Shown piece after piece: positions 1 through 13,200 of a stretch of 64,000 nt of DNA. Below the pieces are notes generated by a model that saw nothing but the letters and a program-made list of their open reading frames with translations, was not told where the DNA came from and did no database searches. The stretch lies in assembly GCA_916700875.1 (NCBI GenBank), contig CAKAKS010000060.1:32508804-32572803 (forward strand). Direction: 5' to 3'. The stretch's first letter is position 1, and each line of letters starts with the position of its first letter. The DNA comes from Sebastes aleutianus. Taxonomy: Eukaryota; Chordata; Actinopteri; Perciformes; Sebastidae. The translations under genes were made by a program, and so were the position numbers.

Positions 1-88
1 TGCGAAAGCACGCGGTGAAGGAGAGTGTGATGAAATACTGCTGAAAAGGGCAGCAGGCTGAGCGGAGGAGACGAGAGGTTGGTCTGAC

Positions 89-190
89 CTGTATTCCAGC
101 GTGACTGCAGAGGTAAAAGTCAAACTCGTACGGATGCGTGATGTCCGTATCCACGGTAGTACCAGCAGGAATGTTTCCACTGCGTCCAAC
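89..190 (-). CDS. ago3: ago3 exon 17 (last ago3 exon inside the window)
   Basis: 102 bp, [24 protein letters not shown], then [13 protein letters not shown]. Donor GTCAGA. The gene must continue left into exon 18 (GTSRPSHY..., with the fourth catalytic residue) and the stop exon. Confidence 0.96.
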
Positions 191-750
191 CTGAGAAAAT
201 CAAAAATAAGGTCAGTTAGTCCCTGCTAATGTTCTTTGACGGTTTTGTTTTCACCATGAAAACAAAAAAACAACTAGAACAGGAAATGGAAGACGCAGGA
301 AAAGAGCAGCAGAAAACAAAGCTTTTAACATTAAATGATGTCGGGAGGCAAAACTTCCAATCACTGAAAAAAAAGAACTAGTTAATGGAGCGCGCCAGGC
401 GAAGGTTTACCAAACGCTTCCCAATCAACCAATTAAAAGCCTAATGCTCTAGAGAGCCTAATGCTCGGCACAGAAAATAAGGTTGTTACTAGCTGAGTCT
501 TACTCTAGGGGCCTTGAGTGCCACTCCAGAGCTCTCGGGCTGCACTGGGCCCTAATGCTTTAATCGAATGTAATTACAGGGGTTAGGAGGGTGAACAGTC
601 CAATTGACAACAAAAGGTAATTAAGGAGGCCCATTCCGAGTACTTAACGTGCAGGCACAGAGCATAAAAAAGAATATGGACTAACACATAACACACTGTA
701 CTGACTTTAATGGGTACCATCGCCATCGCTGTGTTGTACTTAAAGAGAGA

Positions 751-795
<45 letters not shown>

Positions 796-3700
796 GGCGG
801 TGGGGACTCACTCTCTCGTTGCGGTCGGCACAGAAGAGGCGTGTATGGTGGCGTTTTTGCACAACAATGTAGGTGATGCCTGGCTGGTACTCCTTCTCCA
901 GGCAGATACAGGCCTCACGGATGGCCAGCAGCTCATAATACAGCACCTGAAGAAGAGGAGGAAATTAATATTCAAAGGGACTGTTTGTAACTTTTTAAGC
1001 GTATAAATGTAGCGGGTCGGGACACATGCGCGCTCGCATATGCGCGCTCGCGTGTGGCCGGAGCCTCGTCTCCTCTTGCCTGCTTGCCTTCACTCAGACA
1101 GCGCGCGCGTTCCGCGTTCTCGCTCAGCTCGCTCCACCTCTAGATGTGAATGCGCGCTCACTCCACACTGCAGAAGAGTTAGTTTAGCTCTGAGAATATC
1201 TAGTGAATGTACAGGGGACGTTTGTGCAGAAATAACTGCTGCAGCTCCTCCAGACCAACAGAGGTTTCCGTGTCTTGTGAAGTGACGGAGCTCTGCAACG
1301 AGAAACTTTATCGTCTCGTTACCGACCGGGTGCCGGTGTCTCCCTGTTCACTCCGGCTGCGGGCGTAGAGAGAGCAGGGAGATTCGCTGCAGAGCCCCGC
1401 TGCTGAAGCCTGCGCTCAGCCTGCGCTGAAGCAGGAAAAGCCAACACTAGGATCAGCATTAATTCATGGAGAGACCTTCGTCTGGTCAGCTAACATTACT
1501 GCCAAGCAGCTGAAATATAGAGTGATAATGTGGTTTTAGCTGACGTGTGTCGCCTCACTGTTTTGAGCGATGCTCGTTCAGGTATATTTAGAGCGAGCAG
1601 GCGCGAGCTCGACGCTGACTTTCGTTGAATTTACGGCCACAGGTGTCGCTGCTAACAAGTATTTCTGAAAGTTACAAATAGTCCCTTTAAATCATCTGTG
1701 ATTAAAGAATATTTTGGAAACTGCTTCTACATTTTAATTTGAACTGAACTTCAAGTCTGAGCTACGGAGACAAAGACAACCCAAACGTACTGTCTCTTAT
1801 CTAAAACATCCAAATCATGACCCGTAAAACAAGACAATTCTGCAAATCTAAAAAAAGATATTTAGTCTGGTGTTCAATTCATAACCGACCTGTCTGAACT
1901 GGCCTTCTGAAACCCCATCCCTGTAGAAAATGATCCTGGTGGGCTTGTAGCGGGTTGACTTGTAGAACTGGATGAGCAGTTCCCGCACCATGGAGGCCAG
2001 GTCCTGGATGACCTCCTGCCTGGGCCTCTGGACACGCACAGTGGCACAGTACCTGCTGGGGTGGGCGTCCATACTGCCTACGACCTGGGAGAGAGGAGGG
2101 GGTGGTGATAGATTGCAAGGGGACAATCAAGAGAGAATGTCAGATACGGGGAAAACACTCAAAAGTGAATACATTCAACCAATAGGTCGGGTGATAAAGG
2201 AAGATGAAACTCACTGCTGCAATTGAAGGCTTCTTCCCGTCTCCAGCAGGTGGATGTGTAACATCTGCTCCCAAGAAGATAACCGGCTGCTGAAACACTG
2301 ATGGTCTATTGATTGAGATACACAACAAATACATTCATTATATTGAGTTACATGACGATATTTAGACTGTTCCCTTGCACCATTACTATGGTGTGTGTGC
2401 TTTTTTTACATACAAATGTCATATTCCAAAGATTTGAACGCCGAGAAGCCATTTAAAAACAGCATCACAACAGCAGAGCGTTGCCGTATATGAGGAGGAG
2501 GGGAGCATGACTGACCGTTGGTGAGGCACCAGGATGTTGTTGATGCCTCCCAGCTTCACATTGATCTTGAGGCAGAGGTTGGAGAGGGTCTGAGGCGACG
2601 TCTTCACCACGTTCTTCACCTGGACGCACTGCGTGGCCATGCCCAGGAGGGTGTCCCCCACACGCTTTACCTCCGCTACGAGTGAGCGTCAGAAAAAAGT
2701 AAACAGTTTTAGCATTTTGAAAATTCTAATATATGTCATGCTTGCAAAAGTAGCACGGACATGATGATGATGTCAGTTCTCCAAAAAAACTGACAGTAGT
2801 AGTTAAGTATAAAAGATACAAGAGAGTAGTCACACATGGGAACACTGTAGGATTTGGAATAAAAAATGGGTACGTACAGTCTGAGAAAAATATACAAAGA
2901 TAGAAAATGCACCGATCAGCCATAACATTAGGTCAGCACGGTGCACCCTGACCGGTCTGCGGCTACGCAGCCCCATACACTACAAACTGCTCCTCACTGT
3001 GTGTTCTGATACCTTTCTATCGGAACCAGCATTAACTTTTTCAGCAGTTTGAGCTCAAGTAGCTCTTCTATTGGATCAGACAACACGGGCCAGCCTTCGC
3101 TCCCCACGTGCATCACTGAGCCTCGGATCTGACCCTGTCGCCGGTTCACCGGTTTTCCTTTCTCAGACCACGTCTGGTAGGTCCTGACCACTGCAGACCG
3201 GGAACATCCCACAAGAGCTGCAGTTCTGGAGATGCTCTGACCCAGTCGTCTAGACAGCACTATTTGGCCCTCGTCAAAGTCGCTCACATCACTTGCTGTC
3301 TAATATATCCCCCCCCACTGCCAGGTGCCATTGTAACGAGATAATCCATGTTATTCACTCCACCTGTCAGTGGTCTGACATGTTATAGCTGATCGGTGTA
3401 TAACAATGTATGGAAAGAATATTTTTTTTTGATAAAGCGTGAAGTACACTCTCCTCAATGTGGATCTTTTATTGACATACATTTGAGAGAATATTGTATC
3501 ACCAAGTACATCTCTGGACTCTAATATGATACTTATTCTAAGCAGTTGTTTTCTAACCATAGACTGGAGTTTTTCCCGGCAGGATGACGATGATGAGCTG
3601 CAGTCCGGCGTAGGTGTTCTTCAGGTGTCTGAACATGGGCTCCACGCTGTCCGCTCCCTGGGCGTATTTACAGAAACATGGCTGGCCCTGGATGGGCATC

Positions 3701-4146
3701 CCGGCATCCTTGGAGATCTTCCGTAGCTGGTCTGTGAAACCCCTACACGAGGGAGAAGCAGGAGGTCAGGATGAAGAGTCAACAGAACGGTGAAGTCAAC
3801 TACAAGTACAGTAAAGCTGCAAGCTTGCTCCCGTTTGCTTGGGAGAAAAAAATAAGCACTGACATCTGAAAAAAAATGTTGTCAGCACGACATAAAATAT
3901 GGTTCCTTGTGTAGCAGCAAATGGTATATCAGTGATGTTTGACATCTATCAGTAAGCTTAGGTAAAGATTTTGTATTTTTAAATATGTTTAACTATGAAT
4001 TTATTATCCTACGATGCCAAAAATATATAAGATATATATAACCATATATATATAAGATTTTGATCAGATCAAAAATGTCTGATTAAATTGCGATTAACTA
4101 CAACAGAATCTCATCTTTTAAAACTTCACAGGGAAAAATCACATGC

Positions 4147-4177
<31 letters not shown>

Positions 4178-4178
4178 A

Positions 4179-4222
<44 letters not shown>

Positions 4223-7200
4223 TAACTTTATTGATCCCGAGGGAAATTCAAGTGTCCAGCATCTCAGTTCCATCGTGCAAACATATTAGTAAAAAGACAC
4301 AAGTAAGTAGTACAAAGTATATATATATAGAGTATATATATATATACTCTATATATATATATATATAAATACCAGGAGATGAAGAAAACTGTTAAAAATT
4401 AATGTAGTGCAGCAGGATAACAGCTGAGATACGGGACTATTAAAAATGTGGATTTAGTGCTGAATGATAAAATAACGGAGATATAGAGACCAGGGGATTA
4501 AGAAATGTCAGAAATAGAATATAATGCGGGATAAGAACTGAGGTAGAGAGTTTTTTAAAACTAGACAGCGGTGCAGAATAAAGCTGTAGAGAATAATCCT
4601 ACTTGAGTATTTCTTCCCGACACTGCCTCTGTGTGGCGAAGCAGGCGATGGCCCACATCTTGATCTCCACCCCGGTGTGGAACTGCTTCCCCCTCATGTC
4701 CCACACCCCGTGGCTGGGTGTGGCTACGGTGCGGTTCTGAAACAACATTGCAGTCTCACCACATGTACTCATGATTATGTGGGCAAACACTCACATTCGT
4801 ACTGTTTTCATACACACTCACGCTTGAACAGGCAAGGAGGACAAGTGGTGCAGCCACTCACACACATACACAAACACACAGTTACTCTCTGAGAACCCAC
4901 AGAACCCATACACACTCTTCATCCATACCAAAAGATATTAACACATTAAATTCACACTTTGAACAGAAAAGAAAAAGAAACATGTCAGTCAAAGAAACAT
5001 GCATTTGCAAGAAGAAGAAAAATGTAACTTTCACATCAAATAACAAATATCGTCCAGCTTTGCAGCGGCAGCGTGATGCACTATGTGATGGAATCTATAG
5101 TATGGAAGATGCTATTCGGTGTGTGTATCGTGCAAAACATAGCGTGCACAGTGGTGTCATAGTTCTCACTAATACACACATCCAGATGTATAATAGTGGT
5201 TTAAAGGTGTGTCTCTCTTCAGAGATGATAAACAGACAGATGTTAATCAACACTGTGGTTCAGTCTCAGTAGGTTGCTTCATTATGCAATTTTTGGAAAC
5301 CTCTTCAACCCACTTCTTTTGTACTTAACCAATGAAAATGATCATTAGGCAAATGCTGGCAAAGGCGGTACACGTCAGAAGCTATCCAATCATGATTTGG
5401 GTATTCATTTTCTTATTCTAAATAATCCTTGTCGTAAAGAGACAAAAATGTAGGGCTGGGCAATACGACGATAGACAGCCTCAAAAAGATATCAAAATCA
5501 TAGACATCATTTTTCTCTATAATTTCACTTAAAGCTGCAGAAAGTTATTTTTATGAAACGGTCACTATATCCTGAGAGTAGTGCATGAGACAGATAATCT
5601 GACCTCTTAATGCTCATAACGACATCTGCAAGATTTCACAGCGCAGAAGGAAAACAACCAATCAGAGCCAAGCTGGAGCCGAGCTGGAGCCTCGCCGTCT
5701 CTGAGCAGCTGTCAATCACTCGCAAACTCCGACCAAACGGTCAAACTAGGCAGCGCTGATCAGATATGAATCAATATTCTGTTACTGTAATGCCTATTTC
5801 TCTCCTCAGATGTTTTCAGAATCATCTTGTAGTGCACTGTTTAGCTGTAAAATTAGAGAGTTTGTGACCCGGCAGCCATGTTGAGATCAGTTGAGGAAAT
5901 ACCAAGCACCGCCCACCAGCCGGAGCACACTTTCTCTGTTTTTGTTATAACCTCCTTCAAGGCCTTTAGGTTATGTTTCACCAGCGTTGGTTTGTTTGTT
6001 TGTTTGTTTGTCTGTTTGTTTGTCTGTGTGTTTGTTTATTCGTTTGTTTGTTTGTTTGTTTGTCTGTCTGTTTGTTTGTTTATTCGTTTGTTTGTTTGTT
6101 TGTTTGTTTGTTTGTTTGTCTGTTTATTCGTTTGTTTGTTTGTTTGTTTGTCTGTTTTTTTGTTTGTTTGTCTGTCTGTTTGTTTGTCTGTTTGTTTGTT
6201 TATTCGTTTGTTTGTTTGTCTGTTTGTTTGTTTGTCTGTTTGTTTGTTTATTCGTTTGTTTGTTTGTCTGTCTGTTTGTTTGTCTGTTTGTTTGTTTATT
6301 CGTTTGTTTGTTTGTCTGTTTTTTTGTTTGTTTGTCTGTCTGTTTGTTTGTCTGTTTGTTTGTTTATTCGTTTGTTTGTTTGTTTGTTTGTTTGTTTGTT
6401 TGTTTGTCTGTTTGTTTATTCGTTTGTTTGTTTGTCTGTTTTTTTGTTTGTTTGTCTGTCTGTTTGTTTGTTTGTTTATTCGTTTGTTTGTCTGTTTGTT
6501 TGTCTGTTTGTTTGTTTATTCGTTTGTTTGTTTGTTTGTCTGTTTGTCTGTCTGTTTGTTTGTTTATTCATTTGTTTGTTTGTTTGTTTGTTTGTTTGTC
6601 TGTTTGTTTATTCGTTTGTTTGTTTGTTTGTTTGTCTGTTTGTTTGTTTGTTTGTTTATTTGTTTTCTTGTCTGTTTGTCTGTTATCAGGATTACTCCAA
6701 AAGTTCGGGATGGATTTGAATGAATTGTTTTTAAAGTCACGCACCTTGGCGGAGGTCTGCGCTCTCAGAGTGCCATTCTACTGTTCATTTTGCAATTTCT
6801 TTAAAATGAGAAAATACTCTTTTCATTTGGCAAGTATTGAATTCACACAGGAATATACAAAAATAAGCTTTACCATGTGGGTCTTTCATATAGACTACTT
6901 ATTTATTGAATTACCAGAAAACATGCTATATCGTGATACATATCATTATCAAGATATTAAATGACCTATATCACGAGAGAAGTCTTTGGCCATATTGTCC
7001 AGCCTTACAAAAACGTTAGCCATCCTATTTGTCTCTTTTAAAAACAAACCAAAATTCATAAAGGAATTACCTTTTGTTTTTTAAGGTGGAATCAACGTTT
7101 GCTCTACTGAGACTCAACCACAAACACCATGAGGTACAAACAGAAGCCAGTGAGTTAGACACCATGAGGTACAAACAGAAGCCAGTGAGTTAGTTCCCCT

Positions 7201-10200
7201 CAGAGACGGTGGGATAAAGGCTGAGGAGGTGGGAGAGCGTGTCAGACAAACAGAGAGAATGGGCGTGATTTAAAGGAAGGGTACCATAAAGTGCTCTGTG
7301 CTCACCCTGCCGCCGTACTGCAGCATGGGGGCGGGTAGCACTCGCCCCGTCACGTGGGCCATCTCGTCGCGCACCTTGAACTGGAATTCCTGCACAAAGG
7401 GGTCCGCCTCGTAGTTGGCACTGCGCACCTGGAGGGAAAGAGGGGATACAGGGTCAGGCCACGGTAGTTAATGACAGCAGGAGGAGAGACCACTGCGGTA
7501 CTGGAAGGTTATAGTATATAACAGATCATATATATGGCTATGTGTTCTACTGAAGTTTCCTATACCTGCTCACTCATTGTGGCTCGTTTTGGTTAAAGGA
7601 ATAGTTCGATGTTTTGGGAAATAAGCTTGTTTGCTTTCTTATCTGTTATATTAGGTTCTTCTTCTCACCTAACTCCCGACCAGAAAGTGGATTTGTTGAA
7701 TACTCAATTCTGATTGGTCAATCACGGCGTTCTACGGTTTGTGATTTCTTTATAACTTCTTCTATACGCTGAACTAAGTTCTCTAAAGTGAGGAAGTTCT
7801 TTGCATCCTCCTGCAGCTTCAAAATGTTCTTCTCTTGTTCTTTGATGAGTTCTTGCTGCTCTTGTTCGCGCTGATTTGCAGCTTCTACCCGCTGGCGCTC
7901 AGCTTCCTCCTTCTCCTTCTGGACCCTCAACACCCTGAGTTTGAGCAAGCGAAGGTTCTCCTGGTCGTTGAAGGCCATGTTTATGTAAAGCACTTTGAAT
8001 TGCCCTGTTGCTAAAATGTACTATACAAATAAAGCTGCCTTGCCTATAGCAGCCCGTTGCTATGTATAACAGACCGTTGCTATGGACGCAGATCTGATGT
8101 CGAGGTCTGGCGGACCGTTTTTGTGTCAAATTATTGATTTCTTAATTAAGTAGCCGTGTAATAAACAGGATAATGTACAGCGAGCGGGTCATTTTAATGA
8201 AATAAACCCCTTCAGGGTGACGCAAGACCCCTCCACATCGCCCTGTCGGGGTTTATTTCACAACAATGACCGGCTTGCTGTCCATTATCCCTTACTTAGA
8301 TTGATTGATTGATTGATTTCATTGAGTGTCCTGCACCATTTGGTGCCCAGCCCATATGGGCTTACAAGACACTGGACTACAACCAAGATGGCCACATGAC
8401 CAGTCATAACATACAGTTCCACAAATTCGAGGAAAGAAAGAAAATGAGAAAATTTCCGAATTTCAATTTCCCAAAAAAAAAGGTCTTATTATGATGGATA
8501 CAGTGTTGATCACAAAAAACACATAAACGCTGCTCTTCAGGAGAACCTTTATATCTGCCTACCTCAACCTCCTTAGAAGAGGCTTGTTGTGAATTACCAG
8601 TGTAATGAGTATATTGTAACACAGTTGTGATGCCTCGTAAGAACGAAGCCAAAGTGCCGCTGCAGTTCCGTGGGTATTATATGACATAATGTGAGGTCTA
8701 TGCTCGCCTCAGAGCCATCATTGTTTTAGATAGACCTGCTTGTAACCTTAATGATGCATTGCTTGTCTGTACATGCTCTTGTATGTGTAAGTATTAGTTT
8801 TCCTTTAGGCTTCTTTAAGGTAATTTCTCTTCTGCGGTTAGCATTTTTATTGTTTTCATTATTTTATAAGATGTTGGTCGAGAGGAGAAATGGAATAGTA
8901 AATCAGTCAGGTGGCAGCACCCTAATCCAAAATGACTGCAAGTACAAGCTCCATGATCAGCCCACCTGGCATGATATCCAAATGTATTATAGAATTCATT
9001 ATGTAGTTCTGACAGGCAACGACTTATCTGCTTGTTTTGTCCTTTTTCTGTCTCTCAACCTCGGCTATCCCGCCCACGCTGGCCTGTCACTTTTAAGCGA
9101 CTGTGCGTCTAAATGAAAACGCCACCACGGCGCTGTCTGCAGTAATTTCCTGTAAGCAAGTCCAGTCGTTTTGCTCCTGAGAGAAGCGATCGGGAGACGT
9201 GGTTTAATAAGGTAGCAGCAGGAACTAAATGCGCATTGCTAATCTGATGGTGGCCAGAGGCGGTGTACAGTCTGCCAATCTTTCCATAAACAACACTCTG
9301 CAGACGCTGTAGCAGCCTCACACACATTAAAGCCATTACCACTCTGGGATGTTGTTGACCCTAGGTAGGCCTGCCTGTCTTGTAATTGCCAAAATGCGAT
9401 GGACAAGCATGCAGACATGTCTCTGTTAACAATATAAAATGAGAATCTGGGAGAGGTGATTACAAAACAAGCAATTTGAGATGAAGATGAGCAGCACGGC
9501 AACTAAGTGTTGACACGCATGGTAACACGGCAGCCATCCAGACGCATCTCCACACCCATCTACTTTAAAGTTAGAGCCCCAACAATGTACGATATAACCT
9601 AAACTTAAACACTTGAATGGTGCATACGTTGCACTGTGCAACATAACAAGATGTTCTGCCTACTAGGTGGGCTTGTCGCGGTAGTCGGTGTTACCGGTGT
9701 TACACGGTGGTCGGGCACACACCGATTACATTATGTGCCCACCGCCCACCATCGTTTTGCGTATCAGCAGCACGTTGTCCATAGATAGTCGGATGACGGA
9801 CACTACAAACTGACAGTGAATGTGTCAGCTCCATACGGCGTCTCAGCTCAGAGTAGCAGGTGTCAAATTTCACAAACACGGGACGAGAGAGAGTTGACAG
9901 ACCGAGAGGATTTGGTGTCGAAGCGAAAAGCAAACGCGCCTATATGTGTGTATTTAGCCTGTCATTTATTATTATCATTATTATTATTATTGTTGTTATT
10001 ATTTTAGGCTGCACACATTGGCACAGGTGTGTGGGTTCACTTATTTTACCTGTTCACTTGGACCGCGGGAGTTGGACAAAGAGGGTGAGAGAGGCATCTA
10101 CTTTAGTTAATCCAGTACAGTTGTTTTTCATTTAATAAACAGTCAAACACATCTGGATTTGGATTAGAACGAGTCACACAGTAAAGAGCCTACTGAGCCT

Positions 10201-13200
10201 CTTAGCGGCTGTTTGATTCATAGTAGTCGCTACGGTGTCTACGGAGTGATGGAAGAGATCCTGATCCGACTCACCAGCCTGCTGATCTCCTCCTGTCTGT
10301 CGGGCGCAGAGCGAGCCGTGGCTTTGATCATAGTGGAGGTCTGATTATCTGTCAGCTTCTTGATGCACCGTTGACCTGCTACAATGTTACACACCTGGAA
10401 GGGAATAAAGGCAAACATTTAATCATGTTAGTTATTATTTAGCCAGCAAAATATCGTCTGGGTACACTTTATGCAGCTGTTTGCTGTATTCATACAGCTG
10501 ATACACAGACACACCTGGGAGCTGCCCAGCAGCCCATACGCTGCAAATCATGTTTGGAGTTCTGTTTAAATTCAAACCCAATAAAAAAGAGGAATAGCGA
10601 GTTGTTTTCTCTCACCTCCAGGGGCAGGTAGGTGTGCTTTTGCTCCTGGCCCACTTGTAGACAGGGCAAATGAGGGTACTTAAGCTGCAGGTTGTACTTC
10701 TCCCTGAAGTACTGGGCTACAGTGCGCTCTACAGTCTGACCGTTTTCCAACTGTAGAGGGAACCTGCAGAGAACAGAGCATCTCATGTCAGAAACCACTT
10801 CTGAGTGCAACTGAATTAGATTGATATATTTTACAGCACCATTAGGATGCCCATAGCTGATTAAATCATAATTTAATTGATCAATAGAGGTTATATCAAG
10901 CTCAATCAGTCCAATCTTTAGTACCTCCTTGGCCCAAGGCCAAAGGCGGCAATCCGGATTCAGGATTTTTTTTAAGAATTCCGATCAGCCTGAGCATGAA
11001 GACCACAGGGTATAACACATGTGCAGTGTGACTGATGATGTGTTGATGACGTGTGACCCCGCCTCCTTCTGCGAGCAGAGAGATACGTGTGTGGATGTGT
11101 GTGCGGGAGCTGCTGGCCGTCCGCGGTGAGAACGAACAAAGCGGTAGATGACGGGATGAGAGACAACGCAGTGTAACGTTATACAGACATAACAAGGCTG
11201 CTGAATGAGAGAGGCATCCGCCGATACGTTACACGGAAACACACCGTGTTAATAACAAGCCGACCACATCGCGGTACCGCCAGCTGTGAGCTGTGATCTG
11301 TTTTTAAAGTCACGCACCTTGGCGGAGGTCTGTGTTCTCCGAGTGCCATTCTAGTATTTTATTTGTCTGCTTTATATGTATAAATGCTGACTGTTTTGCT
11401 ATCAATGCAATTGTCTAGCATCTCTTACCTTAACTACATTTGTTTTACTGACTTTAAAGGAGTAACATGTCGGACTGAAAGTTAGCGTTTCAAATGGGTT
11501 AACAGTCCAAATTCAAAACATTGGAGCCGTGGCCGTCTTCTCCTCCGGTGTGACTGATAGCAGTTAGTGCTAATTTTCGCAATTTGAGGGTTACCTTCTA
11601 GACACGACCGTGTTTTCAGGTCGGGTAGAATCTAACGTTAACGTTAATCTCCGTTGAACCAGTTCGTTTGCTTGCTTCCGTGGCTGCAGAAGGCTGCGTT
11701 TGCGTGCTAATTTGTTTCATATGTGTCAACGGGCTGTTGAAATGGGCAGAAGACGGGATCACACAGATCCAAAACAAAAACAGACTCCAAAGGAGAACAT
11801 ACTGGGTGTAGCGTTGTTGTCGGAGAAGCCAAGTTTCCTTAATCTCTGATGACATATCATGGTCATTTTTTGATTTATTACAGTAAATATATTACATATC
11901 GGTCCTTTAATGTACTTTTAAGTGTTCACTTTGTGGCAGAGACATTGAGTCTCTGAGTCAGATTGGAGGCAAAACAATCACAGCATGATTGGAACAAGAA
12001 AATACGATCTGTAACTAGTGGCACAGGAATACATGTTGGCCAGCTACCATATTTATATCAGTGACAGCAGAGCAGAAACAGACTAGCCCATAATTATGGT
12101 GTAAGAATAGCATAGGTTTGATTTCACTGTACAGAATAAGGCTATGTTCCAGGTAAGAGATCACCTCGTATAAAAGCACCGCCTACTGACCAATCAGAGC
12201 TCAGTGCGGTGATAGTATGATAATATTACACAAATAAGAAGTTACAGTCATAAACCAGACTAAGAACACAGGTTAAACTGACAGATGCAGGAAGGACAGC
12301 TGGTTTACGCTGTAGGTGTTTACCGCTTTGAATTATGTTTTTATATTGTATGTACTTGCTCTCCAGTCCGTTTCACACCGCCGGAGTCGGAGACGCTGCT
12401 GAAAGAAGGCTGAAATAGTCCTACACGCCAGTACTTCTAACATAACGTGATAAATGTTATCTAATCATCCAGTATACTCTGAAAGCTGTTTATATTTCAC
12501 TGCTCCATCTAGACGACTATATCGGACTTTTGAGTGTTCCCTTAAATTAATAAGTCCGTTCATTTTCGCATTCACACGTCGGGAGTTTTTTTCTTTCGCC
12601 AGCTGTCCTTCCTGCGTTTGGCAGCTTCAAGACAGTTTATTAAAACTAATGCAGTCTAACACAACAGTCCTGCAATGTTACATTTTTGTCGAAACTGTTC
12701 TTTGAGAGGTGTTGATTCAGCTTTATGATCAGAACTGAATATTATAACCTTCATAAAGGTAGGAGTCATTGCTATGGTTGTGTTACACTGCATTAGTTTT
12801 AACTAGGTGCACTTATTGAATAACTGAATTTAAGTCAATATCAATTAATAAAATCATAGCCAAAGCATTAACATTAATTGTGTAGCCGTCTATCGTCAAA
12901 CTTCACAATCATTAAACGGCCCTACACGGCACATTGCCATAGATAGGGAACATCATTATAGCGCTGTAAATCCATTTGAACGAACACACAGCGAGGATTT
13001 TTGTTATGACTCTGGAAACACTGAAGATCAGCAGCCACACACACAACGGCTACTTCACTAACGGATGACTAATGTTGACCGCATGCTTGTAAGGTGAGTC
13101 AGCTATTATCTGGTTTGTTTGGTCTTGAATTGGTGATCGTGTCGTCTGTGGTCTGTGGTCCCGCCCCCATCCCCATCCCATCCACGCACCCCGCCCCAGA

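Larger units (their letters stand above)
5451..7007. mobile_element. hAT-type MITE with 8-bp target duplication, enlarged by nested repeats
   Basis: Termini TAGGGCTGGGCAATAC and, inverted, TAAGGCTGGACAATAT. Flanked by CAAAAATG (5443-5450) and CAAAAACG (7008-7015), an 8-bp duplication with one C/T change. The interior holds an inverted family A copy (5529-5935) and a repeat with a 690-bp TTTG expansion. In ago3 intron 10. Confidence 0.75.

Noticed and set aside
1020..1400. CpG-rich block in ago3 intron 15 as a CpG-island promoter
   Set aside because: It lies inside family E, whose other copy in ago1 is similarly CpG-rich; transposon composition explains it.
2994..3287. HTH protein gene as an active transposase
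   Set aside because: Only the N-terminal part remains; the catalytic domain is missing and the element is about 490 bp long.
5878..6964. Three overlapping plus-strand open frames of 248-325 codons (CLFVCLFV...)
   Set aside because: Produced by a TTTG/TCTG repeat that lacks stop codons in any forward frame; no coding composition or splice context.
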